Shown: positions 1 to 5,421 of the stretch, piece by piece
Layout of the letters: every line of letters begins with the position of its first letter
Numbering within the stretch: the first letter of the stretch is position 1
Origin: Spirochaeta sp.
GTDB lineage: Bacteria > Spirochaetota > Spirochaetia > Spirochaetales_E > Spirochaetaceae_B
DNA: 5,421 nucleotides
Assembly: GCA_030590585.1 (NCBI GenBank)
Contig: JAUUYD010000193.1
Location: forward strand, 1-5,421
Reading direction: 5' to 3'
The notes under the pieces: model-generated
The model's database searches: none
What the model was told of the DNA's origin: nothing
What the model saw: the letters and a program-made list of their open reading frames with translations, nothing else
Translations under genes and position numbers: made by a program

Positions 1-59
1 AGTACGTGGATAAAACACATCGGATCGCCGTTGAAGGCAAAAAGTGCCAGTTTTTTCAT
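1..59 (-). CDS. DsrE-like small cytoplasmic protein, N-terminal fragment (runs off left edge)
   Basis: Only the first 19 codons are in the window. They begin at an ATG (57-59, minus strand) and read MKKLALFAFNGDPMCFIHV. This N-terminus resembles a group of small DsrE-fold cytoplasmic proteins of unknown function in spirochaetes and deltaproteobacteria, which open with a beta strand followed by an FNG-(D/E)-PMCF turn. That match is from memory and rests on 19 residues. The start is well supported: AGGAG (66-70) lies six bases upstream. The gene starts 13 bases after the stop of the acetyltransferase upstream, so the two are very probably cotranscribed and perhaps translationally coupled. No function should be inferred beyond membership of the DsrE-like group. 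Confidence 0.6.
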   Translation of the reverse strand, partial: MKKLALFAFNGDPMCFIHV

Positions 60-65
60 AATTTG

Positions 66-70
66 CTCCT
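66..70 (-). promoter_or_regulatory. Ribosome binding site of the DsrE-like gene
   Basis: AGGAG on the minus strand lies six bases before the ATG at 57-59, in the short gap after the acetyltransferase stop codon. It is the main evidence that the 19-codon fragment at the left edge is a real gene. Confidence 0.75.
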
Positions 71-72
71 GA

Positions 73-873
73 TCAATGCAGCTTCTTAATCTCTTTCCTG
101 ATGATTCGGGATAGTTTCGCCTCTGATGGGGGAGGGCCGAGTTCGACTTTTCTGCCGCCAATGTACATGACGTCGGCCAATCCCCATTCCTCCAGGTTCT
201 CCGGTCTTGACGCATCGATGAGGTTCAGGGTGACGGGTAGGCCCGATGCCGCTTTCTTCAGGCGTTCGTAGGCAATTGCCGTCACGGTACAAGCTCCGCT
301 CATGAATGTCGTAACCATCAGGTTCCCGTCGGCATCCCGGGCCTGGGGGAGCTTGGCGGTTTTCCTCCAGGCCCCACTGTGCTCGACACCGTCGAGGCTC
401 TTAATCACCAATTCCCGGATACCGGTTTTGTCCGCCCGGCGATAGCCGTTTTTCTTGTACCAACGGGATTTCATCCAGATCGGAAGACTCAATCCCCAGG
501 CCAGGACGGCTTTGCCATCCCTGCTGAGTATGTCCTCTTCAGCTGCGGCAAGCAGGGCTTTACCGATTCCCCGGCCCTGGAAGTTTCCCTGTCCTTTTTT
601 ATACCCATGCACCCATATACAATGGATGAACCAGATATCATCGGACGAAGCTCCGGCCGGGGAGTATCGGCTGGGATAGTACTGAATCATTCCGGCGTAC
701 TTTCCTTCATCTGTAATCGCAAGCTTCACGCCCAGCTGTCCTTCGGTTTTCATCTGTGCGAGCCAGTGAGCTTTATGATCCCCGGATTCGGCCATCTCCT
801 TTGACCATGATTCCAGACAATGGCAGAACTCCATTTCATCCTGTTTCTCAAGGTCCCTTATTTTCCAGCTCAT
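73..873 (-). CDS. GNAT family N-acetyltransferase with YoaP-like C-terminal domain
   Basis: This is a predicted acetyl-CoA-dependent N-acetyltransferase of 266 aa; the substrate is unknown. Residues about 1-165 form the GNAT domain. Acetyl-CoA binding motif A is visible as QGRGIGKA (about 99-106), preceded by a CIWVHGY strand and followed by a WYKKNGY segment typical of the last GNAT strands. Residues about 189-266 form a second alpha/beta domain with a single conserved-type Cys (about 195), an LIDA strand and a YIGGRKV...GPPP stretch. It resembles the thioredoxin-like C-terminal domain of YoaP-type acetyltransferases. An upstream ATG at 928-930 would add 19 residues (285 aa). I prefer 871-873 because the MSWKIRDLEKQDE start fits the family and the extra 19 residues look non-coding, but 930 has a GGTGA-like site and stays possible. 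The gene is followed by the DsrE-like gene in the same operon and is divergent from asnA. Confidence 0.85.
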   Translation of the reverse strand: MSWKIRDLEKQDEMEFCHCLESWSKEMAESGDHKAHWLAQMKTEGQLGVKLAITDEGKYAGMIQYYPSRYSPAGASSDDIWFIHCIWVHGYKKGQGNFQGRGIGKALLAAAEEDILSRDGKAVLAWGLSLPIWMKSRWYKKNGYRRADKTGIRELVIKSLDGVEHSGAWRKTAKLPQARDADGNLMVTTFMSGACTVTAIAYERLKKAASGLPVTLNLIDASRPENLEEWGLADVMYIGGRKVELGPPPSEAKLSRIIRKEIKKLH

Positions 874-880
874 GGTATTA

Positions 881-886
881 ATTATA
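881..886 (-). promoter_or_regulatory. Candidate -10 box for the acetyltransferase gene
   Basis: A perfect TATAAT on the minus strand ends seven bases before the preferred ATG at 871-873. No good -35 hexamer is seen at 16-18 bases (the best is TCGTGC), and there is no extended -10 TG. If the box is used, transcription would start at or within a base or so of the ATG, giving a leaderless mRNA. This fits the absence of a Shine-Dalgarno sequence before that ATG. If translation really starts at 930, this box lies inside the gene and is meaningless. Confidence 0.4.
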
Positions 887-919
887 GTATAAAAGTCTGT
901 ACAGCACGATTTCTGAGGT

Positions 920-948
920 TTGCACTTCATGCCTCACCCCGATACAAT
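920..948 (+). promoter_or_regulatory. Candidate sigma-70-type promoter of asnA
   Basis: TTGCAC (920-925) and TACAAT (943-948) are separated by 17 bases. The -10 matches the consensus at five of six positions, while the -35 keeps only the TTG. The -10 ends eight bases before the asnA ATG, so the predicted transcription start falls at about 955-957, at the start codon itself. No ribosome binding site lies in this gap. The promoter was found by eye and is not tested. Confidence 0.45.
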
Positions 949-956
949 ACCCAACC

Positions 957-1994
957 ATGGAAAACCTCATACTACCCCCGAATTACAAAGCGCTTCTCGA
1001 TCCCAAACATACCGAGAGGGCCATACTCAAACTCAAAGATGCCTTTCAGACCAATCTTGCTTTTGAGCTCAATCTGACCCGAGTCACCGCACCTCTTTTT
1101 GTGCGTACCGGTACTGGAGTCAATGACGATCTGAACGGAGTTGAAAGGCCTGTTTCCTTTCAGATAGGTCATATGAACAACGAGGAAGTGCAGGTAGTGC
1201 AGTCTCTGGCCAAGTGGAAACGCATGGCCCTGGCCGACCTCGGTTTTCAGACCGGTGAGGGTCTCTACACCGATATGAATGCCATCAGACCCGACGATCC
1301 TGTGGACAGTACCCATTCCATCTATGTTGATCAGTGGGATTGGGAAATCTCAATAACCAAAGAGAACCGGACCATCGACTTCCTGAAGTCCACAGTACGT
1401 AAAATCTACGATGTGATTCGCCGTACCGAGCGCTTTATCGGTCATGAGTATGATGAGTTGACACCATATCTTCCGGATGAGATTCATTTTGTTTATTCTG
1501 AAGACCTCCTTCGCGATTACCCCGATCTTTCACCGAAAGAGCGTGAGTACAAGGTATGCAGGGAGTTTGGAGCTGTGTTCGTTATCGGTATCGGCGGCGA
1601 GCTTGCAGACGGCAGTATTCATGACGGCCGGGCCCCGGATTATGATGACTGGTCCACCCCCACAGCAGACGGTCATATAGGATTAAACGGGGACATCCTG
1701 GTTTACAACCGTACTCTGGATATGGCATTGGAGCTTTCCTCAATGGGCATCCGGGTTGATATTGAGGCCTTGAATCGCCAGCTTACAATCAGGGATGCTG
1801 AAGACCGCAAGGAGCTTTATTTCCACAAGCGCCTTCTTGACGATACCCTTCCCCTTTCCATTGGTGGTGGAATCGGGCAGTCACGCTTGTGTATGTTAAT
1901 GCTGCAGAAAGCCCATATCGGGGAGATTCAGACGAGTATCTGGCCTGATGAAATGATTAAGCTCTGCGCGAAGAACGGTATTAATCTACTGTAA
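957..1994 (+). CDS. asnA: Aspartate-ammonia ligase (asparagine synthetase A)
   Basis: A cytoplasmic enzyme making L-asparagine from L-aspartate, ammonia and ATP, with AMP and pyrophosphate as products, through an aspartyl-adenylate. It belongs to the class II aminoacyl-tRNA synthetase fold. The 345 aa sequence aligns along its whole length with E. coli AsnA (330 aa) and has about 15 extra residues at the N-terminus. Recognisable blocks are VQSLAKWKRMAL, GEGLYTDMNAIRPD, YVDQWDWE, VIGIGGELADG, RAPDYDDWSTP, GLNGDILVYN, ELSSMGIRVD and the C-terminal IGGGIGQSR motif. Asp57 in the GVNDDL turn aligns with E. coli Asp46 of the active site. The ATG at 957 is the only plausible start before the conserved region. 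It has no Shine-Dalgarno sequence and lies just after a -10-like box, so the mRNA may be leaderless. The gene is monocistronic, divergent from the acetyltransferase and closed by a hairpin terminator. Confidence 0.97.
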   Translation: MENLILPPNYKALLDPKHTERAILKLKDAFQTNLAFELNLTRVTAPLFVRTGTGVNDDLNGVERPVSFQIGHMNNEEVQVVQSLAKWKRMALADLGFQTGEGLYTDMNAIRPDDPVDSTHSIYVDQWDWEISITKENRTIDFLKSTVRKIYDVIRRTERFIGHEYDELTPYLPDEIHFVYSEDLLRDYPDLSPKEREYKVCREFGAVFVIGIGGELADGSIHDGRAPDYDDWSTPTADGHIGLNGDILVYNRTLDMALELSSMGIRVDIEALNRQLTIRDAEDRKELYFHKRLLDDTLPLSIGGGIGQSRLCMLMLQKAHIGEIQTSIWPDEMIKLCAKNGINLL

Positions 1995-2002
1995 ATTTCT
2001 GC

Positions 2003-2036
2003 AGGAGGGGCCTCACTAACGAGGCGGCCCCTCTTT
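2003..2036 (+). terminator. Rho-independent terminator of asnA
   Basis: GAGGGGCC (2005-2012) pairs perfectly with GGCCCCTC (2026-2033), and A2003-T2035 and a G-T pair can extend the stem. An alternative fold pairs GCCTC with GAGGC around a six-base ACTAAC loop, with a three-base bulge. The hairpin starts nine bases after the asnA stop and is followed by TTT in a T-rich but interrupted tail. It lies between convergent genes, so on the minus strand it could also stop the ABC operon, although no T-run follows it in that direction. Confidence 0.8.
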
Positions 2037-2052
2037 GCTCTATCTATTAATT

Positions 2053-3144
2053 TCAGGACAGTAGTTTCTGGCTCTCAGGATCGAAGTAATTCATCTGGTC
2101 GGCACTGAAATCAACCCACACCCTGTCATCATTTTTCAGATCCGAAAATCCATTCATCTTCAGGGTTAAATCCAGGTTATCCCATTTTACAGTCACTATG
2201 GTTTCAGATCCTGCAGGCAGTACCGAATACACAACACCCTCCAGCCAGTCAGCATCTTTTTCTTTTTTAATCCTGATTTCTTCCGGGCGTATCGTTGCGG
2301 TTACGCTCTTTTTCTGATAATCAAATTCTGCCGGGAGATTCTTCTTCAAGGGGCCGCAGATAAAGTATGACGCGCCATTCTCGGAAATTATCTGACCTTC
2401 AAGGACGTTGATTTGCGGTGATCCCACAAATCTTGCCACAAAGAGATCTGCCGGTTTTTTGTAAATCTCCTGGGGTGTTCCGATCTGCCTTAAAAGTCCG
2501 GAATCCATAACAGCTATCCGGTCCGAAAGTGTCAGGGCCTCATTTTGATCGTGAGTCACGTACACCGTTGTTGCATTTAACTCATGATGAAGGTGTTTGA
2601 GCTCCGTCCGCATACCGATACGCAGCATGGCATCCAGATTAGACAGGGGTTCATCCATAAGAAATATCCGGTGCTCTGCCGCTATCATCCTGGCTACGGC
2701 GACACGCTGCTGCTGCCCCCCGGACAGCTCTGAAGGATAACGATTCTCATACCCTGTCAGCTGAACTTTTTTCAGAGCATTGCTGACAGTCTCCTCAATT
2801 TTGCCCTTGTTAACTTTTTTCTCTTCGAGTCCCAGTGAAATATTCTTTCTCACTGTCATATGGGGCCATAGAGCATAGCTTTGAAAGATAAATCCCAGCT
2901 GTCTCTTCTCCGGAGGTATATAGATTCCTTTTTGTCTTGAGAAAAATACCTTTCCCCCGACTGAGATTTCTCCATCATCAGCATCCTCCAGGCCGGCAAT
3001 CATCCGTAAGGTTGTTGTTTTACCGCATCCTGAAGGGCCCAGAAGGGTGAGGAACTCACCCTCCCGGATTCTGATGGACAAATCCCGTACAGCGGGGACA
3101 CCGCTGTACGATTTCTATACTTGTGTTAGAACAATAGTGTCCAA
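2053..3144 (-). CDS. ABC importer ATPase, MalK/FbpC/PotA type, interrupted by in-frame TAG at codon 10
   Basis: The ATPase subunit that powers the importer encoded upstream, acting at the inner face of the cytoplasmic membrane. Counting from the TTG at 3142-3144, codons 1-9 read MDTIVLTQV, codon 10 is TAG, and reading resumes with KSYSGVPAVRDLSI. The A-loop aromatic is Tyr13, Walker A GPSGCGKT 36-43, Q-loop Gln88, signature LSGGQ 140-144, Walker B IFLMDEP 160-166 with catalytic Glu165, and the H-loop His198. A TOBE-type C-terminal domain (about 243-363) contains IRPEEI. K11, G29, G36 and K42 fall at the same residue numbers as in E. coli MalK, which argues that codon 1 is right and that the TAG replaced a sense codon. 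The TTG has an AAAGGA site six bases upstream, overlapping the stop of the binding-protein gene. A restart at the internal TTG (3079-3081, 342 aa) would lose the A-loop Tyr and has no proper ribosome site. Either a pseudogene, a sequence error or a recoded gene. Confidence 0.85.
3086..3110 (-). repeat. Perfect 10-bp inverted repeat just after the in-frame TAG
   Basis: CGTACAGCGG (3086-3095) and CCGCTGTACG (3101-3110) are perfect reverse complements with a five-base spacer. In the minus-strand mRNA the stem starts four bases after the TAG at 3115-3117 and ends four bases before the internal TTG (3081). No T-run follows, so it is not a standard terminator. It lies within coding sequence for SYSGVPAVR. 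It could be a recoding element, an mRNA-stabilising or expression-damping hairpin between the binding-protein and ATPase genes, an operator, or a coincidence of codon choice. Confidence 0.8.
3115..3117 (-). other. In-frame amber codon (TAG) in the ATPase gene
   Basis: TAG sits between Val9 and Lys11 of the V-x-K-S-Y segment that opens MalK-type ATPases. MalK has Thr at this position (T10). The reading frame and residue count are conserved on both sides, so a single-base change from a sense codon (for example TCG, GAG, CAG, AAG or TAC) explains it, whereas an insertion or deletion does not. Confidence 0.85.
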
Positions 3145-3150
3145 GATTCT

Positions 3151-3156
3151 TCCTTT
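3151..3156 (-). promoter_or_regulatory. Ribosome binding site of the ATPase gene, deciding the TTG start
   Basis: AAAGGA on the minus strand lies six bases before the TTG at 3142-3144 and overlaps the TAA stop of the binding-protein gene (3155-3157). This arrangement suggests translational coupling. It supports 3144, and not the internal TTG at 3081, as the original start. Confidence 0.75.
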
Positions 3157-4405
3157 AATTGCCCACTTCCTGTACCCAGAAATCCTGTACTCTCAAGCCT
3201 TCATACCACATGAAATCAGGGTCAACAATCCAGCTCTCAAGGTCGTACCAGCCTTCTCCGCCTTTGGCAACCGGAACGGTGTCTCTCGGGCTTTTCGATC
3301 CCGGTTCGTAATAGGGACCAAGGCCCTGAAGCAGTCTCGCACTTTCACCTTCGTTGTAAGGTTCTGAAATTTCAGTATCCAGAGTGATGTTGATATCCCC
3401 GAGTAGGAATTTCGTGAAGAGTTTCGCGGCATTCGGATGTGGTGCCTGACGGGCAATCGCTGTATAAACCGGAGTTACAATATTTTCGAAAGGAGTCAGG
3501 GGAGTTACCAGTGCATTGACGTATTCTTTTGACTCATTGTAACGAATGTAGGTATATCCGGTAATTGAGATTGGAGGATCTGTCTGTCCTTTTGCACCAG
3601 AGGCCTTTGCCACCTTGCTGCCTGATCCCAGAATAATCAGGTCGTTATGAAGAAGCCGGTAGATAAATTCATAGCCTGCATCAGGCACATTCTCGTGAAG
3701 AACAATCTTTTCCCCGTTGAGCTCTTTATAGGCTTTCTCGAACTCATCGGCATGCTGAACCATGGTCCACAATCCCATTTTGTTTGTCAGGGAAGCCATG
3801 GGATCTTTAAGAACAACTTTGCCTCTCCATTTTTCTTCGGTCAGTTCCCAGATGTTGGATATCGGCGGAGTGTTACCGTAAAACTCCTGGTTGTATAGCA
3901 GGACATACCCCTCGACAATTCTGGCCAGCAGTGGTTCTCTGAGTTCTTCGGGAATCTGATCCACGTACATATCGGGAACAAAATTGACAAGTCTGTAATT
4001 CCCCAGTAATTCGTGTATTACCTGACCGGAGCCTCCGGTTGTAATAACATCGGTATTGAACAGATTCGCGTCCTGCTCGCTGATCGTCTTTTCGACGGTT
4101 CCGACTGATCCAAGATCAAAGAAGGTTACCTTTATTCCCGGATATTCCTCTTCGAAAACCGCTGCCACTTTTGCCACTCGGGAAGAAGAAGAATAGATGA
4201 TTACCTCTCCTTCAGCATTGGCCAATTGTTCAATCTCATCCCAATCCTGTTCTCCTTCATACGGGCCGAGTTTGGCCTCCTGAAGCCATGCATCCATTTC
4301 AGGTGGATAGTCGACAGGTTCTTCCTTTTCTCCGACGGCAAACAAATTAGCGCCGGCTGTGAGAAACAAAACCAGAACGAGTAGATTCAGAATTCTTTTG
4401 CTCAT
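3155..4405 (-). CDS. ABC transporter periplasmic solute-binding protein (iron/FbpA-like family)
   Basis: The extracytoplasmic receptor that captures the ligand and hands it to the adjacent permease; 416 aa. Residues 1 to about 23 are a signal peptide: a short MSKR positive head, a LNLLVLVLFLTAG core, and likely cleavage after AGA or NLFA. There is no lipobox Cys, so it is predicted to be soluble and not a lipoprotein. The mature protein starts with an acidic GEKEE stretch. The binding-protein fold shows in the VIIYSSSSRVAKVAAVFEEE strand-helix (about 68-87), a WRGKVVLKDP hinge segment, and APHPNAAKLFTKFLL near the C-terminus, typical of the iron(III)/Fbp-like branch of cluster 1 proteins. I cannot identify metal ligands, so ferric iron is only one possible cargo. 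The ATG at 4403-4405 is chosen because AGGAG lies seven bases upstream; a TTG 18 bases further up is not needed. It lies between the permease and ATPase genes of one operon. Confidence 0.9.
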   Translation of the reverse strand: MSKRILNLLVLVLFLTAGANLFAVGEKEEPVDYPPEMDAWLQEAKLGPYEGEQDWDEIEQLANAEGEVIIYSSSSRVAKVAAVFEEEYPGIKVTFFDLGSVGTVEKTISEQDANLFNTDVITTGGSGQVIHELLGNYRLVNFVPDMYVDQIPEELREPLLARIVEGYVLLYNQEFYGNTPPISNIWELTEEKWRGKVVLKDPMASLTNKMGLWTMVQHADEFEKAYKELNGEKIVLHENVPDAGYEFIYRLLHNDLIILGSGSKVAKASGAKGQTDPPISITGYTYIRYNESKEYVNALVTPLTPFENIVTPVYTAIARQAPHPNAAKLFTKFLLGDINITLDTEISEPYNEGESARLLQGLGPYYEPGSKSPRDTVPVAKGGEGWYDLESWIVDPDFMWYEGLRVQDFWVQEVGN

Positions 4406-4412
4406 AAAAGTG

Positions 4413-4417
4413 CTCCT
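4413..4417 (-). promoter_or_regulatory. Ribosome binding site of the solute-binding protein gene
   Basis: AGGAG within AAAAGGAGCA on the minus strand lies seven bases before the ATG at 4403-4405. It excludes the in-frame upstream TTG at 4421-4423 as the start. It is the strongest site in the operon, as expected for the most abundant component. Confidence 0.8.
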
Positions 4418-4443
4418 TTTCAAAAAAATATAATTTCAAGCAG

Positions 4444-5421
4444 TCAGGATTCTTTGATACCAAAGAGACCCTTTGTTCCAAAAAACCTTCTTGCTATAAA
4501 ATTTGCAGAGACAATGATTAACATGAGAATGAGAGTGACGCCGTTGGCGTGCTGTACCATATCCTGGTCGGTATAGGCAAAAATGATGGAAGTCAGCAAT
4601 CTTGTACTGGGAGTTACCAGTAGAATAATCAGGGACAGCTCCCTCATGGATGTAATAAAGGTTAGAATCATTCCCGAAAAGAACCCGCTTTTTGAGAGTG
4701 GGAAAATTATCTTTCTCAAACGGGTGAACCAGGGTATTCCCTCAGTCTGGGCAACTTCTTCAAGGGATTTATCTATCTGCAGAATTGCGCTGATACCTGT
4801 TCTGGATGAAAAAGGCATGTTCTTGACAATGACGATAAGCAGAATGAGATAAAATGTGCCGTAAAGAGCTGGAATGGGTCCGAAAGGATGGGCAAACATT
4901 CCCAGGTATATGGCCCCCATGGCGATACTCGGGAATACATACGGGGCAAAAGACACAGCCTCCAGCATCCCCGAAATCTTCGTTCCGCGGCTTCTGACAA
5001 CGGCGTATCCTATTAGAAGTCCCAGAAAGGCGTTTATAATAGCCGCGGAAACACCCAGTTTGAGGCTGTTGATAATACCTCCCCCGATACTGGAGTTTCG
5101 GAATATCCCCTCCTGTCCGCTGGCGATGCTGAAATCACTTTTCCCGGTCCAGAAGTGCAGAGTCAGGTTAGACCAGGAATAATCATCAGGGAGCAGCATG
5201 AAGGTATTCCAGGCAAGGAGTACAACCGGAAGTACAATGACACTAAGAAGAAAAAGCAGTACCAGAATCGTAACCGGGGCCTTAAAAGAACCCAGTTTAT
5301 TCGGTTTGCTCCTGAATCCTTTCCCCCCCATGGTAACAAAACTCTTCCGCTTTCCGATAATCCTGCTGTTGATATAGATTGCAAATGCCGCGAGAACTAC
5401 CAGTACCAGAGCCAGAACGAA
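4444..5421 (-). CDS. ABC transporter permease, C-terminal part (iron(III)/FbpB-like, probably two-domain fusion)
   Basis: The membrane channel subunit of the importer. The frame is open to the right edge, giving 325 codons of a longer protein. The Met at 5329-5331 is internal: the upstream residues are a hydrophobic segment followed by IYINSRIIGKRKSFVTM, which is contiguous with GGKGFRSKPNKLG. A transmembrane segment, then an arginine/lysine-rich linker, then a new hydrophobic block (ILVLLFLLSVIVLPVVLLAW) is the layout of the middle of FbpB/AfuB-type permeases that fuse two six-helix halves. The second half shows about six membrane segments and the cytoplasmic EAA loop EEVAQTEGIPWFTRLRKIIFPL-like stretch (around 4700-4766), which docks on the ATPase. 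Only one EAA loop is in the window; the first would lie beyond the edge. The stop is 38 bases before the binding-protein ATG, with no terminator or convincing promoter between, so cotranscription is expected. Confidence 0.9.
   Translation of the reverse strand, partial: FVLALVLVVLAAFAIYINSRIIGKRKSFVTMGGKGFRSKPNKLGSFKAPVTILVLLFLLSVIVLPVVLLAWNTFMLLPDDYSWSNLTLHFWTGKSDFSIASGQEGIFRNSSIGGGIINSLKLGVSAAIINAFLGLLIGYAVVRSRGTKISGMLEAVSFAPYVFPSIAMGAIYLGMFAHPFGPIPALYGTFYLILLIVIVKNMPFSSRTGISAILQIDKSLEEVAQTEGIPWFTRLRKIIFPLSKSGFFSGMILTFITSMRELSLIILLVTPSTRLLTSIIFAYTDQDMVQHANGVTLILMLIIVSANFIARRFFGTKGLFGIKES

Noticed and set aside
379..804. Plus-strand 141-codon ORF opposite the acetyltransferase
   Set aside because: It is antisense to a clear GNAT gene, its translation shows no family features, and the minus-strand frame explains the conservation pattern.
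897..904. LexA (SOS) box
   Set aside because: CTGT and ACAG are adjacent; the E. coli-type LexA box needs an eight-base spacer between them.
820..1077. Plus-strand ORF overlapping the start of asnA in another frame
   Set aside because: It overlaps both the acetyltransferase and asnA starts, and its translation has no recognisable domain.
3047..3367. Plus-strand ORF across the ATPase/binding-protein junction
   Set aside because: It is a shadow of two convincing minus-strand genes; its translation is unlike any protein I know.
3193..3456. Minus-strand 87-codon ORF inside the binding-protein gene in another frame
   Set aside because: It is fully contained in the binding-protein gene and has no ribosome site or known domain.
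4406..4423. TTG at 4421-4423 as start of the binding protein (422 aa)
   Set aside because: The strong AGGAG site is downstream of this TTG and correctly spaced for the ATG at 4403-4405, where a normal signal peptide begins.
4406..4443. Separate promoter between permease and binding-protein genes
   Set aside because: An AT-rich TTATATTT is present, but no -35 element at suitable spacing and no terminator after the permease could be seen.
4874..5182. Plus-strand ORF opposite the permease
   Set aside because: It is antisense to membrane-segment coding sequence, and such shadows are expected.
5329..5331. ATG as the true start of the permease (295 aa)
   Set aside because: The frame continues to the window edge with a membrane segment and a basic linker matching the middle of a fused permease, and no ribosome site precedes this ATG.

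Overview
The window looks like chromosomal DNA of a diderm bacterium of intermediate GC content, probably a free-living member of the Spirochaetaceae. That placement is tentative. It rests on the solute-binding protein N-terminus, whose hydrophobic signal ends in an NLFAVGEKEE-type junction familiar from spirochaete periplasmic proteins, and on the gene set. No rRNA or other marker is present to settle it.

Left part (1-930, minus strand): a small operon encodes a two-domain GNAT acetyltransferase with a YoaP-like C-terminal domain. It is followed 13 bases later by the first 19 codons of a DsrE-like cytoplasmic protein that runs off the left edge. Middle (957-2036, plus strand): a complete asnA, the ammonia-dependent asparagine synthetase, ends in a hairpin terminator. 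The GNAT gene and asnA are divergent. Both preferred ATG starts lack a Shine-Dalgarno sequence and sit 7-8 bases from a -10-like hexamer, so both transcripts may be leaderless.

Right part (2053-5421, minus strand): an ABC importer operon of the iron(III)/FbpABC-like type. It is read in the order fused permease (C-terminal part only, open at the right edge), periplasmic solute-binding protein, ATPase. The binding protein would deliver ligand to the permease, and the ATPase would power transport. The ligand cannot be fixed from sequence; ferric iron or another small ligand of this transporter class is a guess. The operon promoter lies outside the window.

The most notable observation concerns the ATPase. 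Its conserved N-terminus is present upstream of the obvious ORF, in the same frame, with a good ribosome binding site and a TTG start at 3144. A single in-frame TAG at codon 10 interrupts it. Residue numbers on both sides of the TAG match E. coli MalK exactly, so this is a substitution and not a frameshift. Four bases after the TAG in the mRNA comes a perfect 10-bp, 5-base-loop inverted repeat (3086-3110). The gene could be a fresh pseudogene, the TAG could be a sequencing error, or the TAG could be translated (readthrough or recoding) with the stem-loop playing a part. The rest of the ATPase is intact in every catalytic motif. The window is densely coding, with no gene-free stretch over 300 bases, and I see no tRNA, rRNA, CRISPR array or mobile element.
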